Part shown: piece after piece, positions 35,117-44,135 of the stretch
Position numbering within the stretch: the first letter of the stretch is position 1
Layout of the letters: every line of letters begins with the position of its first letter
NCBI GenBank assembly: GCA_028288705.1
Contig: JAQBNH010000006.1
Span: forward strand, 248,001-312,000
DNA: 64,000 nt
Direction: 5' to 3'
Origin: Ferruginibacter sp.
GTDB lineage: Bacteria > Bacteroidota > Bacteroidia > Chitinophagales > Chitinophagaceae
The notes under the pieces: generated by a model
The model's input: the letters and a program-made list of their open reading frames with translations, nothing else
What the model was told of the DNA's origin: nothing
Database searches by the model: none
Made by a program: the position numbers and the translations under genes

Positions 35117-36406
35117 TTATGCAGGGCGCTCAAGAATTGATCGTATCGCAGCAGCCTTCAACATACACTCTTCATATTCGGCTTCAGGATCGCTGTAAAA
35201 AGTGAGGCCGCTTCCCGCAGAAAACGAAACCAACTGTTTGGCTTCATCGTAAAAAATACTCCGGATGACCACGTTGAAATCAAAGTTCTGTTCAGGATCT
35301 ACATAACCAATCGCCCCGGAAAATAACCCACGGCCAGTAACCTCGAATGTGTCGATCAGCTCCATCACTTTCTTCTTGGGTGCACCCGTCATCGAACCCA
35401 TCGGGAACGTTGCTTTGATCGCATCTACCCAATGTAAATTTTCGGGCACCGTTCCCTCGATCGTACTGATCATCTGGTGCACCTGCGGGAAACTGTATAC
35501 GCCGAATAATTCTTTCACGTGAACAGATCCTTCTTCACAAATCTTACTCAGGTCATTTCTTACCAGATCTACCACCATCACATTTTCACTCTTCTCTTTC
35601 TGATTTTCCTGCAGGTAAGATTTATTGGCAGCATCCGTTGCCCCGTTGGTAAAGTCACGGCGGCTCGTGCCTTTTATGGGCTGCGAGATCAACTGCCTGC
35701 CCTGCTTTTTAAGATAGCGTTCCGGGCTGGCACATAAACAGTATTTGCCATCCAGTTTATACAGCGCAGCAAATGGATTGGGAGAATAGGCCAATAATTT
35801 TGTGTAGACATTTACCGCATCAATGCCGGTATTTTCTGCATAAAAATGCTGGCAATAATTGAGCTCGTAACAATCCCCGCGGCGAATATGTTCTTTCAAT
35901 TTGATCACTGCTGCCAGATAGCTCTCGCGGCTGATCTGCGCCCGGATGACCATGTTGTTTGTCGGCGCTTTTTGTAACGTTATGTTGCTGATCGTTTCAA
36001 AAAGAACCGCTGCATCTATACCTGCGCCTTCAATGCTCAGTCCCTCTGAATGGATACGAATCAATATTTCGGGCTCAAAGAAAAAACCGATACCAAAATC
36101 TACCGGTGCGGTTTTATTTAGGGCAAGCAGTTCGGTTTCATTCTTTAATCCATAACCAAGATGGCCAAACAACCAGCCGGGGCTGTTGTCATAAAAACGA
36201 TGCAGATCAGCATAAGCACTCCCCTCTTTTAACCGGATACTTCGTTTTGAACCAACGGCAAGAATGGCTTCAAAAGCCGGTGCCTCAAAATGATAATCAT
36301 TGTTATCCAGGAAACAAAAAATGTTGAACCGGTCTGCCCAGGTCAACATTTTCTGTTTAAACTCCGCATAATGATCTACGCGGAAATATGTTTTAGTGAT
36401 GCTCAC
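35117..36406 (-). CDS. pabB: Aminodeoxychorismate synthase component I
   Basis: 429 residues, chorismate-binding enzyme fold. PIKGTSRRD near residue 235 carries the catalytic Lys of the PIKGT motif that distinguishes PabB from TrpE, followed by ENVMVVDLVRNDLSKI, GSMTGAPKKKVMELID and SFSAGSGLTFYSDPEAEYEE. It makes 4-amino-4-deoxychorismate for folate, using ammonia from a PabA-type partner not seen here. It lies eight bases downstream of an acidic-protein gene and is probably co-transcribed with it. Confidence 0.93.
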   Translation of the reverse strand: MSITKTYFRVDHYAEFKQKMLTWADRFNIFCFLDNNDYHFEAPAFEAILAVGSKRSIRLKEGSAYADLHRFYDNSPGWLFGHLGYGLKNETELLALNKTAPVDFGIGFFFEPEILIRIHSEGLSIEGAGIDAAVLFETISNITLQKAPTNNMVIRAQISRESYLAAVIKLKEHIRRGDCYELNYCQHFYAENTGIDAVNVYTKLLAYSPNPFAALYKLDGKYCLCASPERYLKKQGRQLISQPIKGTSRRDFTNGATDAANKSYLQENQKEKSENVMVVDLVRNDLSKICEEGSVHVKELFGVYSFPQVHQMISTIEGTVPENLHWVDAIKATFPMGSMTGAPKKKVMELIDTFEVTGRGLFSGAIGYVDPEQNFDFNVVIRSIFYDEAKQLVSFSAGSGLTFYSDPEAEYEECMLKAAAIRSILERPA

Positions 36407-36414
36407 TCAATAAA

Positions 36415-36849
36415 TTAAAAATCATCATCGTCATCAAAGCCGGTGCCGCCACTGCCGCCATCCATATCGTCAAAAAGACCAAATTCTTTAAAGTCGTCAT
36501 CCATCTTTAAATCATCTTCTTCTGTCTTTTTTGTACCTGCTTTTTTTACTTTAGATTTTGGTACATCAAATTCATCGAAGTCCGGATCCCAGCCTTCCTC
36601 TTCTTCCGGCTTTTCCCACTCATCTTCTTCTACGTCCACTTCATCGTCTTCTTCATCGTCATCATCAGCCGCTTTCTTTTTAGCACCTGCTTTTGATTTC
36701 TTCGGCGTGTCTTCTACTTCATCCAGGTCGTCGTCATCATCATCGTCGTCTTCAGAAGCGGATTTGGATCTAGGTGAAGGTTTGCTGTCTTTCGGCACCG
36801 CTGTTTTTTTAGCAGCTGTCTTTTTAGTGTTATCAGATTTTGTAGCCAT
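36415..36849 (-). CDS. Very acidic, probably disordered protein with SSB-like C-terminus
   Basis: 144 residues. The N-terminus is Lys/Ala/Pro rich (KKTAAKK), followed by runs of Asp and Glu alternating with KKSKAGAKKK patches, a Trp-containing middle (EWEKPEEEEGWDPDFDEFDVP) and an Asp-rich end GFDDDDDF. Composition predicts no stable fold except possibly the middle. A terminal Phe after an Asp run resembles the SSB C-terminal tip and that of DnaB in this window. The gene sits between purA and pabB on the same strand. It could bind basic proteins or nucleic-acid enzymes; no family is recognised. Confidence 0.72.
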   Translation of the reverse strand: MATKSDNTKKTAAKKTAVPKDSKPSPRSKSASEDDDDDDDDLDEVEDTPKKSKAGAKKKAADDDDEEDDEVDVEEDEWEKPEEEEGWDPDFDEFDVPKSKVKKAGTKKTEEDDLKMDDDFKEFGLFDDMDGGSGGTGFDDDDDF

Positions 36850-36928
36850 ACTACTGGGGATTAAGACTGTAAAATTTCCACGAGTTTTTTAATTAGCCAA
36901 ATAATTAGCGCTGTTTTTTATAATTTTT

Positions 36929-38191
36929 TTATACCGTAACAATTTGTTCCCTGCCCGGGCCATTGCTGATATATTTTACCGGCACTTTCAAAAAGTTATT
37001 TAAATAATCTATATACGTATTCATTTGTCCAGGCATATCTCCGTAATGACTGATGGCAGAAATATCGCGCTTCCATCCTTCGAAAGTTTTATACAACGGC
37101 TCGATATCCATGCGGCTCATCTGGAATGGAATGTAATTCTTTTCTTCGCCATTTATTTTATAACTATTACAAACTTTCAATTCATCCAGGCCATCGAGGA
37201 TATCTGCTTTCGTCATCACCAGTTGCGTTACGCCATTGATCATACAGGCAAACTGTAAGGCCACAAGATCGATCCAGCCGCAACGGCGCGGACGCCCTGT
37301 CGTACTCCCAAATTCGTTGCCCGCATTGCGCAGGAAATCCCCGGTTTCATCTGTGAGTTCCGTTGGGAAAGGACCGCTGCCTACCCTTGTACAATAAGCT
37401 TTGGTGATGCCGATCACTTCTTTGATCTTCTGTGGCGCAATGCCCAATCCTGAACAGACACCTGCGGATATCGTACTGCTGCTTGTTACATACGGAAAGG
37501 TTCCAAAGTCCACATCCAGCATGCTTCCCTGCGCACCTTCTGCGAGTACGCGTTTGCCCTGGCTGATCTTTTCATTGATGAAATATTCACCATTCACGAT
37601 CTTGAATTCCCGCAGGAATTCGAGCGCTTCAAAAAACTCTTCTTCCCATTTACTGATGTCTTCCTGGAAATTAAAATTATCCAGCAGGCGCTGATGCTTC
37701 AGGCGCAGGCGGATATATTGCGTGGTAAAATTTTTATCCAGCAGGTCGCCTACTCTCAAACCATTGCGTCCTGTTTTATCCATATACGCCGGGCCAATGC
37801 CTTTCAGCGTACTGCCAATTTTATCCGTTCCTTTTGATAATTCACTGGCCTTATCCAGCGCACGGTGCGTTGGCAGGATCAGGTGTGTACGTTCACTGAT
37901 GAAAAGGTTCTTGCGGTAATCAACGCCCATCTCTGCTACGGCATCACATTCTTTTTTCAATGTAACCGCGTCCAGCACTACCCCATTGCCAATCAGGTTG
38001 ATCTTATCCTCATGAAAAATACCGCTCGGAATCTGGTGTAACACGATCTTCTTATCATTCACATACAAGGTATGGCCTGCATTGGGACCGCCCTGGAAGC
38101 GCGCGATCAAATCATAATTCTTCGCAAAAAAATCTACAATCTTTCCTTTTCCTTCATCTCCCCATTGTAAGCCCAGAATAACGTCTACCAT
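36929..38191 (-). CDS. purA: Adenylosuccinate synthetase
   Basis: 420 residues from ATG 38191 (MVDVILGLQWGDEGKGK). Motifs in order: the GTP-loop GDEGKGK, GGPNAGHT, IGSTLKGIGPAYMDK near 125, QGSMLDVDFGTFPYVTSS near 230, TGRPRRCGW near 300 and TKADILDGLDEL near 328. It joins IMP and aspartate to form adenylosuccinate, the first committed step to AMP. Longer upstream reading is possible but adds 39 residues that do not resemble the family. Confidence 0.96.
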   Translation of the reverse strand: MVDVILGLQWGDEGKGKIVDFFAKNYDLIARFQGGPNAGHTLYVNDKKIVLHQIPSGIFHEDKINLIGNGVVLDAVTLKKECDAVAEMGVDYRKNLFISERTHLILPTHRALDKASELSKGTDKIGSTLKGIGPAYMDKTGRNGLRVGDLLDKNFTTQYIRLRLKHQRLLDNFNFQEDISKWEEEFFEALEFLREFKIVNGEYFINEKISQGKRVLAEGAQGSMLDVDFGTFPYVTSSSTISAGVCSGLGIAPQKIKEVIGITKAYCTRVGSGPFPTELTDETGDFLRNAGNEFGSTTGRPRRCGWIDLVALQFACMINGVTQLVMTKADILDGLDELKVCNSYKINGEEKNYIPFQMSRMDIEPLYKTFEGWKRDISAISHYGDMPGQMNTYIDYLNNFLKVPVKYISNGPGREQIVTV

Positions 38192-38405
38192 CAGTGTGAA
38201 TTTAAGATATGTCAGGTGAGAAAGGCAGCGGCGGATTTTTTGCCGGCCTTCATAAAATCGAGCAGCTGACCTGCTCCCCGCGAAAGTAAAATGAAAAAAA
38301 ACAACCACCTAATATGAAGCATGATAGTTTGATTTTTTTATCTCAATAACGAAAAAATTAATCCGGCAGTTGTCCGGAATATGTCAGACCCGAAATTACC
38401 GGACA

Positions 38406-38432
38406 AAAAAAATGAGGCCATTCAGACCTCAT
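38406..38432 (-). terminator. Intrinsic terminator of clpX
   Basis: On the minus strand ATGAGGT, a short loop and GCCTCAT form a stem of six to seven bp, followed by eight T. It starts 22 bases after the clpX stop. Confidence 0.8.
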
Positions 38433-38453
38433 GTAAAATATATTGTTAAGCGT

Positions 38454-39695
38454 TTATGCCACCTTCAGTAAGCTTAATTTGCTCGTGTTGAATTTACGTT
38501 CGGCATATTCCCTCGTTACCTCAAACAGTTTTAATTTCTGGCTCGGCAGCTCATACATCGCATCGGTTAAAATGCTTTCACAGATGCTCCGCAGGCCACG
38601 CGCACCCAGTTTATATTCGAGTGCTTTCTCTACCATGAAATCAAACACAGCAGGCTCAAATTTAAGCGTGATGCCTTCTATTTCGAAGAGGCGCGTAAAC
38701 TGCTTGATGATCGCATTCTTCGGTTCTGTCAAAATACTGCGCAGTGTTGTTGCGTCTAACGGATTCAGGTAAGTCACCACTGGCAAACGACCCAGTAATT
38801 CAGGGATCAAACCAAAATGTTTCAGATCGACTGAGTTTACAAACTGTAATAAATTGTTCTGCTGGTATTCCTGCATTTCCTTGTTCACATTAAAGCCGAT
38901 CGCGTTGGTATTAACACGGCGGGCGATGATACGGTCCATGCCGTTAAAGGCACCACCGCAAATGAACAGGATATTCTGCGTATTGATCTTGATCAGTTTT
39001 TGCTCAGGATGTTTGCGTCCGCCCTGTGGTGGCACGAGTACTTCACTGCCTTCCAGTAATTTCAGTAAACCCTGCTGAACACCTTCGCCACTCACATCAC
39101 GGGTGATGGAAGGGTTATCGCTTTTGCGGGCGATCTTATCAATCTCATCGATGTACACGATGCCTTTTTCTGCAGCCTGAACATCATAGTTACATGCCTG
39201 CAACAGGCGCGTGAGCATGCTTTCCACATCTTCCCCTACATAGCCTGCTTCTGTAAAAACAGTAGCATCTACGATAGCGAAAGGAACGTTCAGCATCCGG
39301 GCGATGGATTTTGCCAGCAGGGTTTTACCCGTACCGGTTTCGCCCACCATGATGATATTACTTTTTTCGATCTCTACTTCGTTCTCGATCTTTTGGTTCA
39401 GTCTTTTATAATGATTGTACACGGCTACTGCGAGGATCTTTTTTGCATCATCCTGGCCAATCACGTATTCATCTAAAAACTTCTTGATCTCGATCGGTTT
39501 TTTAACCGTGAGTTTGTATGCCGGAGAAGCTGGGTTTTTGCTATCAGGATTATTCGCCAGTTCCTGGCCGATGATCTCCTGCGCATGCTCCACGCAATTC
39601 TCACAAATATGCCCGTCCTGGCCCGCGATCAGGATCTTAACCTCGTCCCGGTTACGGCCACAGAAAGAGCAATGTAATATTTGTTGTTTTGCCAT
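38454..39695 (-). CDS. clpX: ATP-dependent Clp protease ATP-binding subunit ClpX
   Basis: 413 residues. An N-terminal four-cysteine zinc-binding domain ([14 protein letters not shown]), AAA+ domain with Walker A GETGTGKT near 117, GYVG pore loop near 151, Walker [10 protein letters not shown] near 182, [10 protein letters not shown] sensor and [14 protein letters not shown] near 303, which includes the region that docks to ClpP. It unfolds substrates and feeds them to ClpP. Two clpP genes lie directly upstream on the same strand. Confidence 0.96.
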   Translation of the reverse strand: MAKQQILHCSFCGRNRDEVKILIAGQDGHICENCVEHAQEIIGQELANNPDSKNPASPAYKLTVKKPIEIKKFLDEYVIGQDDAKKILAVAVYNHYKRLNQKIENEVEIEKSNIIMVGETGTGKTLLAKSIARMLNVPFAIVDATVFTEAGYVGEDVESMLTRLLQACNYDVQAAEKGIVYIDEIDKIARKSDNPSITRDVSGEGVQQGLLKLLEGSEVLVPPQGGRKHPEQKLIKINTQNILFICGGAFNGMDRIIARRVNTNAIGFNVNKEMQEYQQNNLLQFVNSVDLKHFGLIPELLGRLPVVTYLNPLDATTLRSILTEPKNAIIKQFTRLFEIEGITLKFEPAVFDFMVEKALEYKLGARGLRSICESILTDAMYELPSQKLKLFEVTREYAERKFNTSKLSLLKVA

Positions 39696-39742
39696 TTGTT
39701 ATAGTTGATCGGTACACAGGAACCCTGTTCCGGCACCGGTTG

Positions 39743-39750
39743 CAAAGTTA
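39743..39750 (-). promoter_or_regulatory. Candidate -7 box of clpX
   Basis: TAACTTTG on the minus strand matches TAnnTTTG, 47 bases before the clpX start, in the 166-base gap after the second clpP. It suggests clpX can be transcribed apart from the clpP pair. Confidence 0.4.
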
Positions 39751-39861
39751 TGAAACCTTTGCTAAATGCTTAGTTAAGACAGGCGGCAGCAGGAAAATGT
39801 TGCACGCATGCATTAAACGCATAAAAAGGAGGCTGCGTATATAATTTGGCTGAGGCTACCG

Positions 39862-40488
39862 TCAGATCTTCTCCATCTGGGCGTCTACAATGCCATAAGC
39901 GATTGATTCTTTGGCATCCATCCAATGATCACGGTCAAAATCCTTTAAGATCTTTTCTATGGTTTGGCCGCAATTCTCCGCGAGGATCTTAGCGCCCATC
40001 ATTTTTGCCTTCTGAATTTGTATCGCCATGATCTCAAGATCCGCACTTGTACCCCTACCACCACCGCTTGGCTGATGGATCATCACTTCTGCACTCGGGA
40101 AAATAAACCTGCGTCCTTTTTCTCCGCCACTCAACAAAATACTGCCCATACTGGCAGCCATGCCCATACAAACGGTGCTCACCGGTGAAGAGATCATTTG
40201 CATCGTATCGTAGATCACCATGCCGCTCGTTACGCCGCCACCCGGACTATTAATAAAGAAGGTAATTTCTTTTCCCGGATCGAGGGCTTCGAGGTATAAC
40301 AGGCGGTCGGTAATATCCTTTGCACTTTTATCATCTACGGCACCCCACAAAAACACTTTGCGTTGTTCAATAAATTTTTTGTCGAACATCCAGCCACTCA
40401 TCATTTTCTCCATCGGGTTATCCGGCAGTTGAGGCATTTCCTCTTCGTCTTCAAAACGAATATTTTTATTATACTGGTTCATATTCAA
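39862..40488 (-). CDS. clpP: ClpP protease subunit, divergent second copy
   Basis: 208 residues, ClpP fold. The catalytic triad is complete with normal spacing: Ser113 in GMAASMGS, His138 in VMIHQP and Asp187 in FDRDHW. It lacks the usual HTG after the handle helix (ENCGQT instead) and has an acidic N-terminal part (DEEEMPQLPDNP). It follows the other clpP by 43 bases, so both are in one operon. It could form a mixed barrel with the other ClpP or an independent one. Confidence 0.93.
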   Translation of the reverse strand: MNMNQYNKNIRFEDEEEMPQLPDNPMEKMMSGWMFDKKFIEQRKVFLWGAVDDKSAKDITDRLLYLEALDPGKEITFFINSPGGGVTSGMVIYDTMQMISSPVSTVCMGMAASMGSILLSGGEKGRRFIFPSAEVMIHQPSGGGRGTSADLEIMAIQIQKAKMMGAKILAENCGQTIEKILKDFDRDHWMDAKESIAYGIVDAQMEKI

Positions 40489-40531
40489 TATGATTAATTA
40501 GTCTGTTTTATTAAATAATTATCCCCGCTGA

Positions 40532-41224
40532 TTAGTCCTTTTTTTGCTTTTTCGGATTTGTCAGCAATACTTCATCCACCAATCCATATTCTTTCGCTTC
40601 GATGGCAGTTAACCATTTATCGCGATCGCAATCAATCGCTACTTTTTCTTCCGACTGACCGGTATGATGTGCCAGGATCGCATACAATTCTTTTTTCAGT
40701 TTACGGATCTCGTTCACTGTGATCTCGATGTCGGAAGCTTGTCCGCCAGCACCTGCACTCGGCTGGTGCATCATGATGCGGCTATGCTTTAATGCCGTAC
40801 GTTTTCCGTTGGTGCCTGCGCACATTAAAACGGCACCCATACTTGCGGCCATACCGGTACAAATTGTTGCCACATCCGGCGTAATGAACTGCATCGTGTC
40901 GTACATGCCTAAACCTGCATGAACACTGCCTCCCGGGCTGTTGATATACATCTGGATATCGCGGGTACGATCCGTACTTTCTAAAAACAATAACTGGGCA
41001 GTTACGATGTTTGCCACCTCGTCGCTGATAGGATAACCCAGGAAGATAATGCGGTCCATCATCAGCCTGCTGTATACATCCATCACGGCCACATTCATTG
41101 GACGTTCTTCGATGATATTAGGTGTGAGGTTCGTTACATTATGGTTCACGTAGCCATGCAAAGTATTGCTGCTGATGCCGCGATGTTTGATGGCGTATTT
41201 TTCAAATTCTTTTCCAAAATTCAT
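40532..41224 (-). CDS. clpP: ClpP protease subunit, canonical copy
   Basis: 230 residues with triad Ser128 (GMAASMGA), His153 (IMMHQP) and Asp202 (CDRDKW), spaced exactly as in E. coli ClpP (25 and 49 residues). HHTGQSEEKV near 186 matches the canonical handle region. The first ~40 residues are longer than the usual propeptide. It heads the clpP-clpP-clpX group on the minus strand with a good promoter box 25 bases upstream. Confidence 0.95.
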   Translation of the reverse strand: MNFGKEFEKYAIKHRGISSNTLHGYVNHNVTNLTPNIIEERPMNVAVMDVYSRLMMDRIIFLGYPISDEVANIVTAQLLFLESTDRTRDIQMYINSPGGSVHAGLGMYDTMQFITPDVATICTGMAASMGAVLMCAGTNGKRTALKHSRIMMHQPSAGAGGQASDIEITVNEIRKLKKELYAILAHHTGQSEEKVAIDCDRDKWLTAIEAKEYGLVDEVLLTNPKKQKKD

Positions 41225-41249
41225 ATAAGTGATATTAGTGTTGTTGTTA

Positions 41250-41257
41250 CAAATATA
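41250..41257 (-). promoter_or_regulatory. Bacteroidota -7 box of the clp operon
   Basis: TATATTTG on the minus strand matches TAnnTTTG, 25 bases before the first clpP start. Confidence 0.6.
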
Positions 41258-41320
41258 GTTGATGCAGCGGGAAGAACTTCTGTGCCACTGCAGGCGGTTT
41301 AATTATTCCGACATGCGTAA

Positions 41321-42016
41321 TCAGTCGCGGCTCCTGCCTTGATAGATCATGATGTATTGAACGAGCATCGCGATGGATGCCAGTGCCGCAACGACGTAAG
41401 TGAGGGCTGCCCATTTCAATGCGTCTTTGGCTTTTTCTTTTTCGGGGGCAGTCGTAATGTTGGCCGTTTGCAACCAACGCAATGCCCGGGCAGATGCATC
41501 AAATTCCACAGGTAAGGTGATCACCGAAAATAAAGTGGTCACCGCAAACAAAATGATCCCCACCAAAAGGATCGTGGGATTGCCTCCACCGAAACCCATA
41601 AAGCCTAAGCCGGCGATTATCACCCATTGCGACAGCTTTGTACTGATCTGCACTGCAGGAACGATCTTGCTCCTGAGCATCAGCATCGAATAAGCCGTGG
41701 CGTGCTGAACCGCGTGGCCACACTCGTGCGCAGCTACCGCTGCAGCAGACACATTGCGCCCTTCATACACATCGGTACTCAGGTTAACCGTTTTATTCAC
41801 CGGGTTGTAATGATCTGTCAGTTGGCCTTCTACCGATGTTACCTGCACATCGTAAATGCCGTTATCCCGCAGCATTTTTTGCGCTACTTCTGCGCCGCTC
41901 AGCCCGGAGCTCGTTGGCACCTGGCTATATTGCGCAAACTTGCTTTTCAGCCTTCCCTGTACCAGCATACCCAGCAGCATAAAAACGACCGATATAATAA
42001 GAATGCCTGTTGTCAT
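41321..42016 (-). CDS. YugP-family membrane zinc metallopeptidase
   Basis: 231 residues: an N-terminal membrane helix (ILIISVVFMLLGMLVQ), the zinc motif AAHECGHAVQHA near residue 96 (HExxH), and two to three further helices (about 131-150, 153-170 and 205-225). The layout is that of the YugP/neutral zinc metallopeptidase 2 family, small membrane proteases of unknown substrate. It sits between the atpA end and the clp operon on the same strand. Confidence 0.88.
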   Translation of the reverse strand: MTTGILIISVVFMLLGMLVQGRLKSKFAQYSQVPTSSGLSGAEVAQKMLRDNGIYDVQVTSVEGQLTDHYNPVNKTVNLSTDVYEGRNVSAAAVAAHECGHAVQHATAYSMLMLRSKIVPAVQISTKLSQWVIIAGLGFMGFGGGNPTILLVGIILFAVTTLFSVITLPVEFDASARALRWLQTANITTAPEKEKAKDALKWAALTYVVAALASIAMLVQYIMIYQGRSRD

Positions 42017-42345
42017 TATGGATTGATTTCCTGTTGATAATCAAAAAGCATTCCCGATGAAATCCCTGACAAAATAACCGAAGGCAGCATTCATCCATCA
42101 ATGGGTTGTTCAACTTCTGGCTTTTAAGGAGAGAAATATCGTTTTCAGGGCCCGGTTCGGGAGCTGTCTTGCAGGGGACTGGTATTACTCTGAGAGCTAT
42201 CAAGTGCGTGAAATGACCGAACATACCCACGCAAGAGTAAAAGCAGACCCCTTTGAGGTCATACACCGACATTTTAGCGTGCCGGGGTTACCGTAAACAA
42301 AAAAGCCCCCGGTTGGAGGCTTTTGTTACTTATTGAAGTTGAAAT
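42017..42345. other. 329-base gap between atpA and the YugP gene
   Basis: Apart from the atpA terminator at its right end, no convincing gene, tRNA or repeat is seen. A short frame on the minus strand overlaps the YugP start but has no family resemblance. Confidence 0.5.
42304..42321 (-). terminator. Intrinsic terminator of atpA
   Basis: On the minus strand AGCCTCC, loop AACC, GGGGGCT form a 7-bp stem with one wobble, followed by TTTTTTG. It starts 25 bases after the atpA stop, ending the transcript before any atpG. Confidence 0.8.
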
Positions 42346-43923
42346 TTATTTGTATTGCGGGATCAGGCCGTTCGCCAGGTCCGTCATTTTCTTCAGGCCA
42401 TCTTCAGGCAGGTTGCCTTTTTTGAAGTTTGCCAGCAGTTCAGGCATTTTGTTTTCCATTTCCAATAAGAAATGTTCTTCAAATTCCTTTACTTTTTTCA
42501 CATCCACATCGCGGAGTAAACCCTGTGTACCGAGGTAGATGATGGCTACTTGTTTTTCTACGCTGAACGGTGAATACTGCGGTTGTTTCAGGATCTCCAC
42601 GTTACGGGCACCTTTATCAATTACGTTTTTCGTAGCAGCATCCAGGTCACCACCAAACTTAGAGAACGCTTCCAGCTCACGGTAAAGCGCCTGGTCAAGC
42701 TTTAGGGTACCGGCAACTTTCTTCATGGATTTGATCTGGGCGTTACCACCTACTCGGCTTACCGAGATACCCACGTTGATCGCCGGGCGGATACCTGCGT
42801 TGAACAGGTTACCTTCCAGGAAGATCTGGCCATCCGTGATCGAAATTACGTTGGTAGGAATATAGGCAGATACATCACCAGCCTGTGTTTCGATGATTGG
42901 AAGGGCCGTTAATGAACCACCACCTTTCACTAAATGTTTAATAGATTCCGGCAGGTCATTCATCTGGCGGGCGATATCGTCTTTCGCAACAACTTTCGCT
43001 GCGCGTTCCAGTAAACGGCTATGCAGATAAAATACGTCACCAGGATAAGCCTCACGGCCCGGCGGGCGGCGTAACAATAAAGACACCTCGCGGTAAGCAA
43101 CGGCTTGTTTTGACAGATCATCATAAATGATCAGCGCAGGGCGACCGGTATCGCGGAAGAACTCCCCGATGGCAGCTCCGGCAAATGGTGCGTAGAACTG
43201 TAAAGGAGCAGGATCAGAAGCAGATGCCGCAACGATCGTGGTGTATTCCATCGCGCCGTGCTCTTCCAAAGTTTTCATGATACCTGCGATGGTAGAAGCT
43301 TTCTGGCCGATCGCTACATAAATACAATATACAGGCTTACCTGCTGCGTAAAATTCTTTCTGGTTGATGATCGTATCGATCGCGATGGCAGTTTTACCTG
43401 TCTGGCGGTCACCGATGATCAGCTCACGCTGTCCGCGGCCAACCGGGATCATCGCATCGATCGCTTTGATACCTGTTTGTAAAGGTTCTTTTACCGGCTC
43501 ACGGAAGATAACACCCGGTGCTTTACGCTCCAGCGGCATTTCATACAGTTCGCCTTTCAACGGGCCTTTACCATCGATCGGGTTACCCAATGTATTGATC
43601 ACACGGCCGCACATACCTTCTCCTACTTTAATAGAAGCGATCTGGCCGGTACGTTTTACTTTAGCACCTTCTTTAATATCGCCGCTATCACCCATCAATA
43701 CCACACCCACGTTATCTTCTTCCAGGTTAAGCGCGATAGCTTTTACACCATTCTCAAACTCTACCAGTTCACCGGAACGAACATTGTTCAGTCCGTAAAC
43801 ACGGGCAATACCATCACCCACCTGGAGTACGGTACCTACTTCTTCTAAATTTGCACCGGCGTTGAAGTTGCTCAGTTGCTGGCGAAGAATCGCCGAAATT
43901 TCGTCTGGTTTGATCTCTACCAT
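42346..43923 (-). CDS. atpA: F-type ATP synthase alpha subunit
   Basis: 525 residues. Motifs: [10 protein letters not shown] in the N-terminal beta barrel, Walker [11 protein letters not shown] near residue 171, [45 protein letters not shown] near 267-312 (contains the family signature), and [14 protein letters not shown] near 382. It is one of the two catalytic-ring subunits of F1. In many bacteria it follows atpH and precedes atpG; here both neighbours are missing, and a terminator follows it directly. It has its own promoter box upstream. Confidence 0.97.
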   Translation of the reverse strand: MVEIKPDEISAILRQQLSNFNAGANLEEVGTVLQVGDGIARVYGLNNVRSGELVEFENGVKAIALNLEEDNVGVVLMGDSGDIKEGAKVKRTGQIASIKVGEGMCGRVINTLGNPIDGKGPLKGELYEMPLERKAPGVIFREPVKEPLQTGIKAIDAMIPVGRGQRELIIGDRQTGKTAIAIDTIINQKEFYAAGKPVYCIYVAIGQKASTIAGIMKTLEEHGAMEYTTIVAASASDPAPLQFYAPFAGAAIGEFFRDTGRPALIIYDDLSKQAVAYREVSLLLRRPPGREAYPGDVFYLHSRLLERAAKVVAKDDIARQMNDLPESIKHLVKGGGSLTALPIIETQAGDVSAYIPTNVISITDGQIFLEGNLFNAGIRPAINVGISVSRVGGNAQIKSMKKVAGTLKLDQALYRELEAFSKFGGDLDAATKNVIDKGARNVEILKQPQYSPFSVEKQVAIIYLGTQGLLRDVDVKKVKEFEEHFLLEMENKMPELLANFKKGNLPEDGLKKMTDLANGLIPQYK

Positions 43924-44002
43924 AAAATGTTGTTTATTTTTTATGCAGGCCTGTTTTTGTTCAGTTGTACAGCATTTTGGCCTGCATCATTTTTTCAGGC
44001 TG

Positions 44003-44010
44003 CAAAGGTA
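44003..44010 (-). promoter_or_regulatory. Bacteroidota -7 box of atpA
   Basis: TACCTTTG on the minus strand matches TAnnTTTG, 79 bases before the atpA start. It fits an independent promoter for the detached atpA. Confidence 0.55.
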
Positions 44011-44135
44011 GGGGTTGAGGGTTGGAATGGCAAAAAAAATTAGCCTGTTTTGTGTGGTTTCAACGCCGTTTTTTTGAGCTCGTATTAGATTAATTATTAT
44101 CTTTAGCGACTACATTTATCAACAAACTCCCTCAC

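Noticed and set aside
36443-36892. Serine-rich 149-residue frame on the plus strand
   Set aside because: It is the antisense shadow of the Asp/Glu-rich gene: GAT/GAC/GAA repeats read backwards give Ser/Phe/Ser-rich protein. No independent start or family support.
42120-42240. tRNA-like GGTTCGGGAGC segment
   Set aside because: The surrounding bases cannot fold into an acceptor stem, D-arm and anticodon arm; the T-loop consensus GTTCGANNC is not met.
41925-42272. 115-residue minus-strand frame between atpA and the YugP gene
   Set aside because: It overlaps the clear YugP start, has Cys-rich random composition and no promoter or family resemblance.
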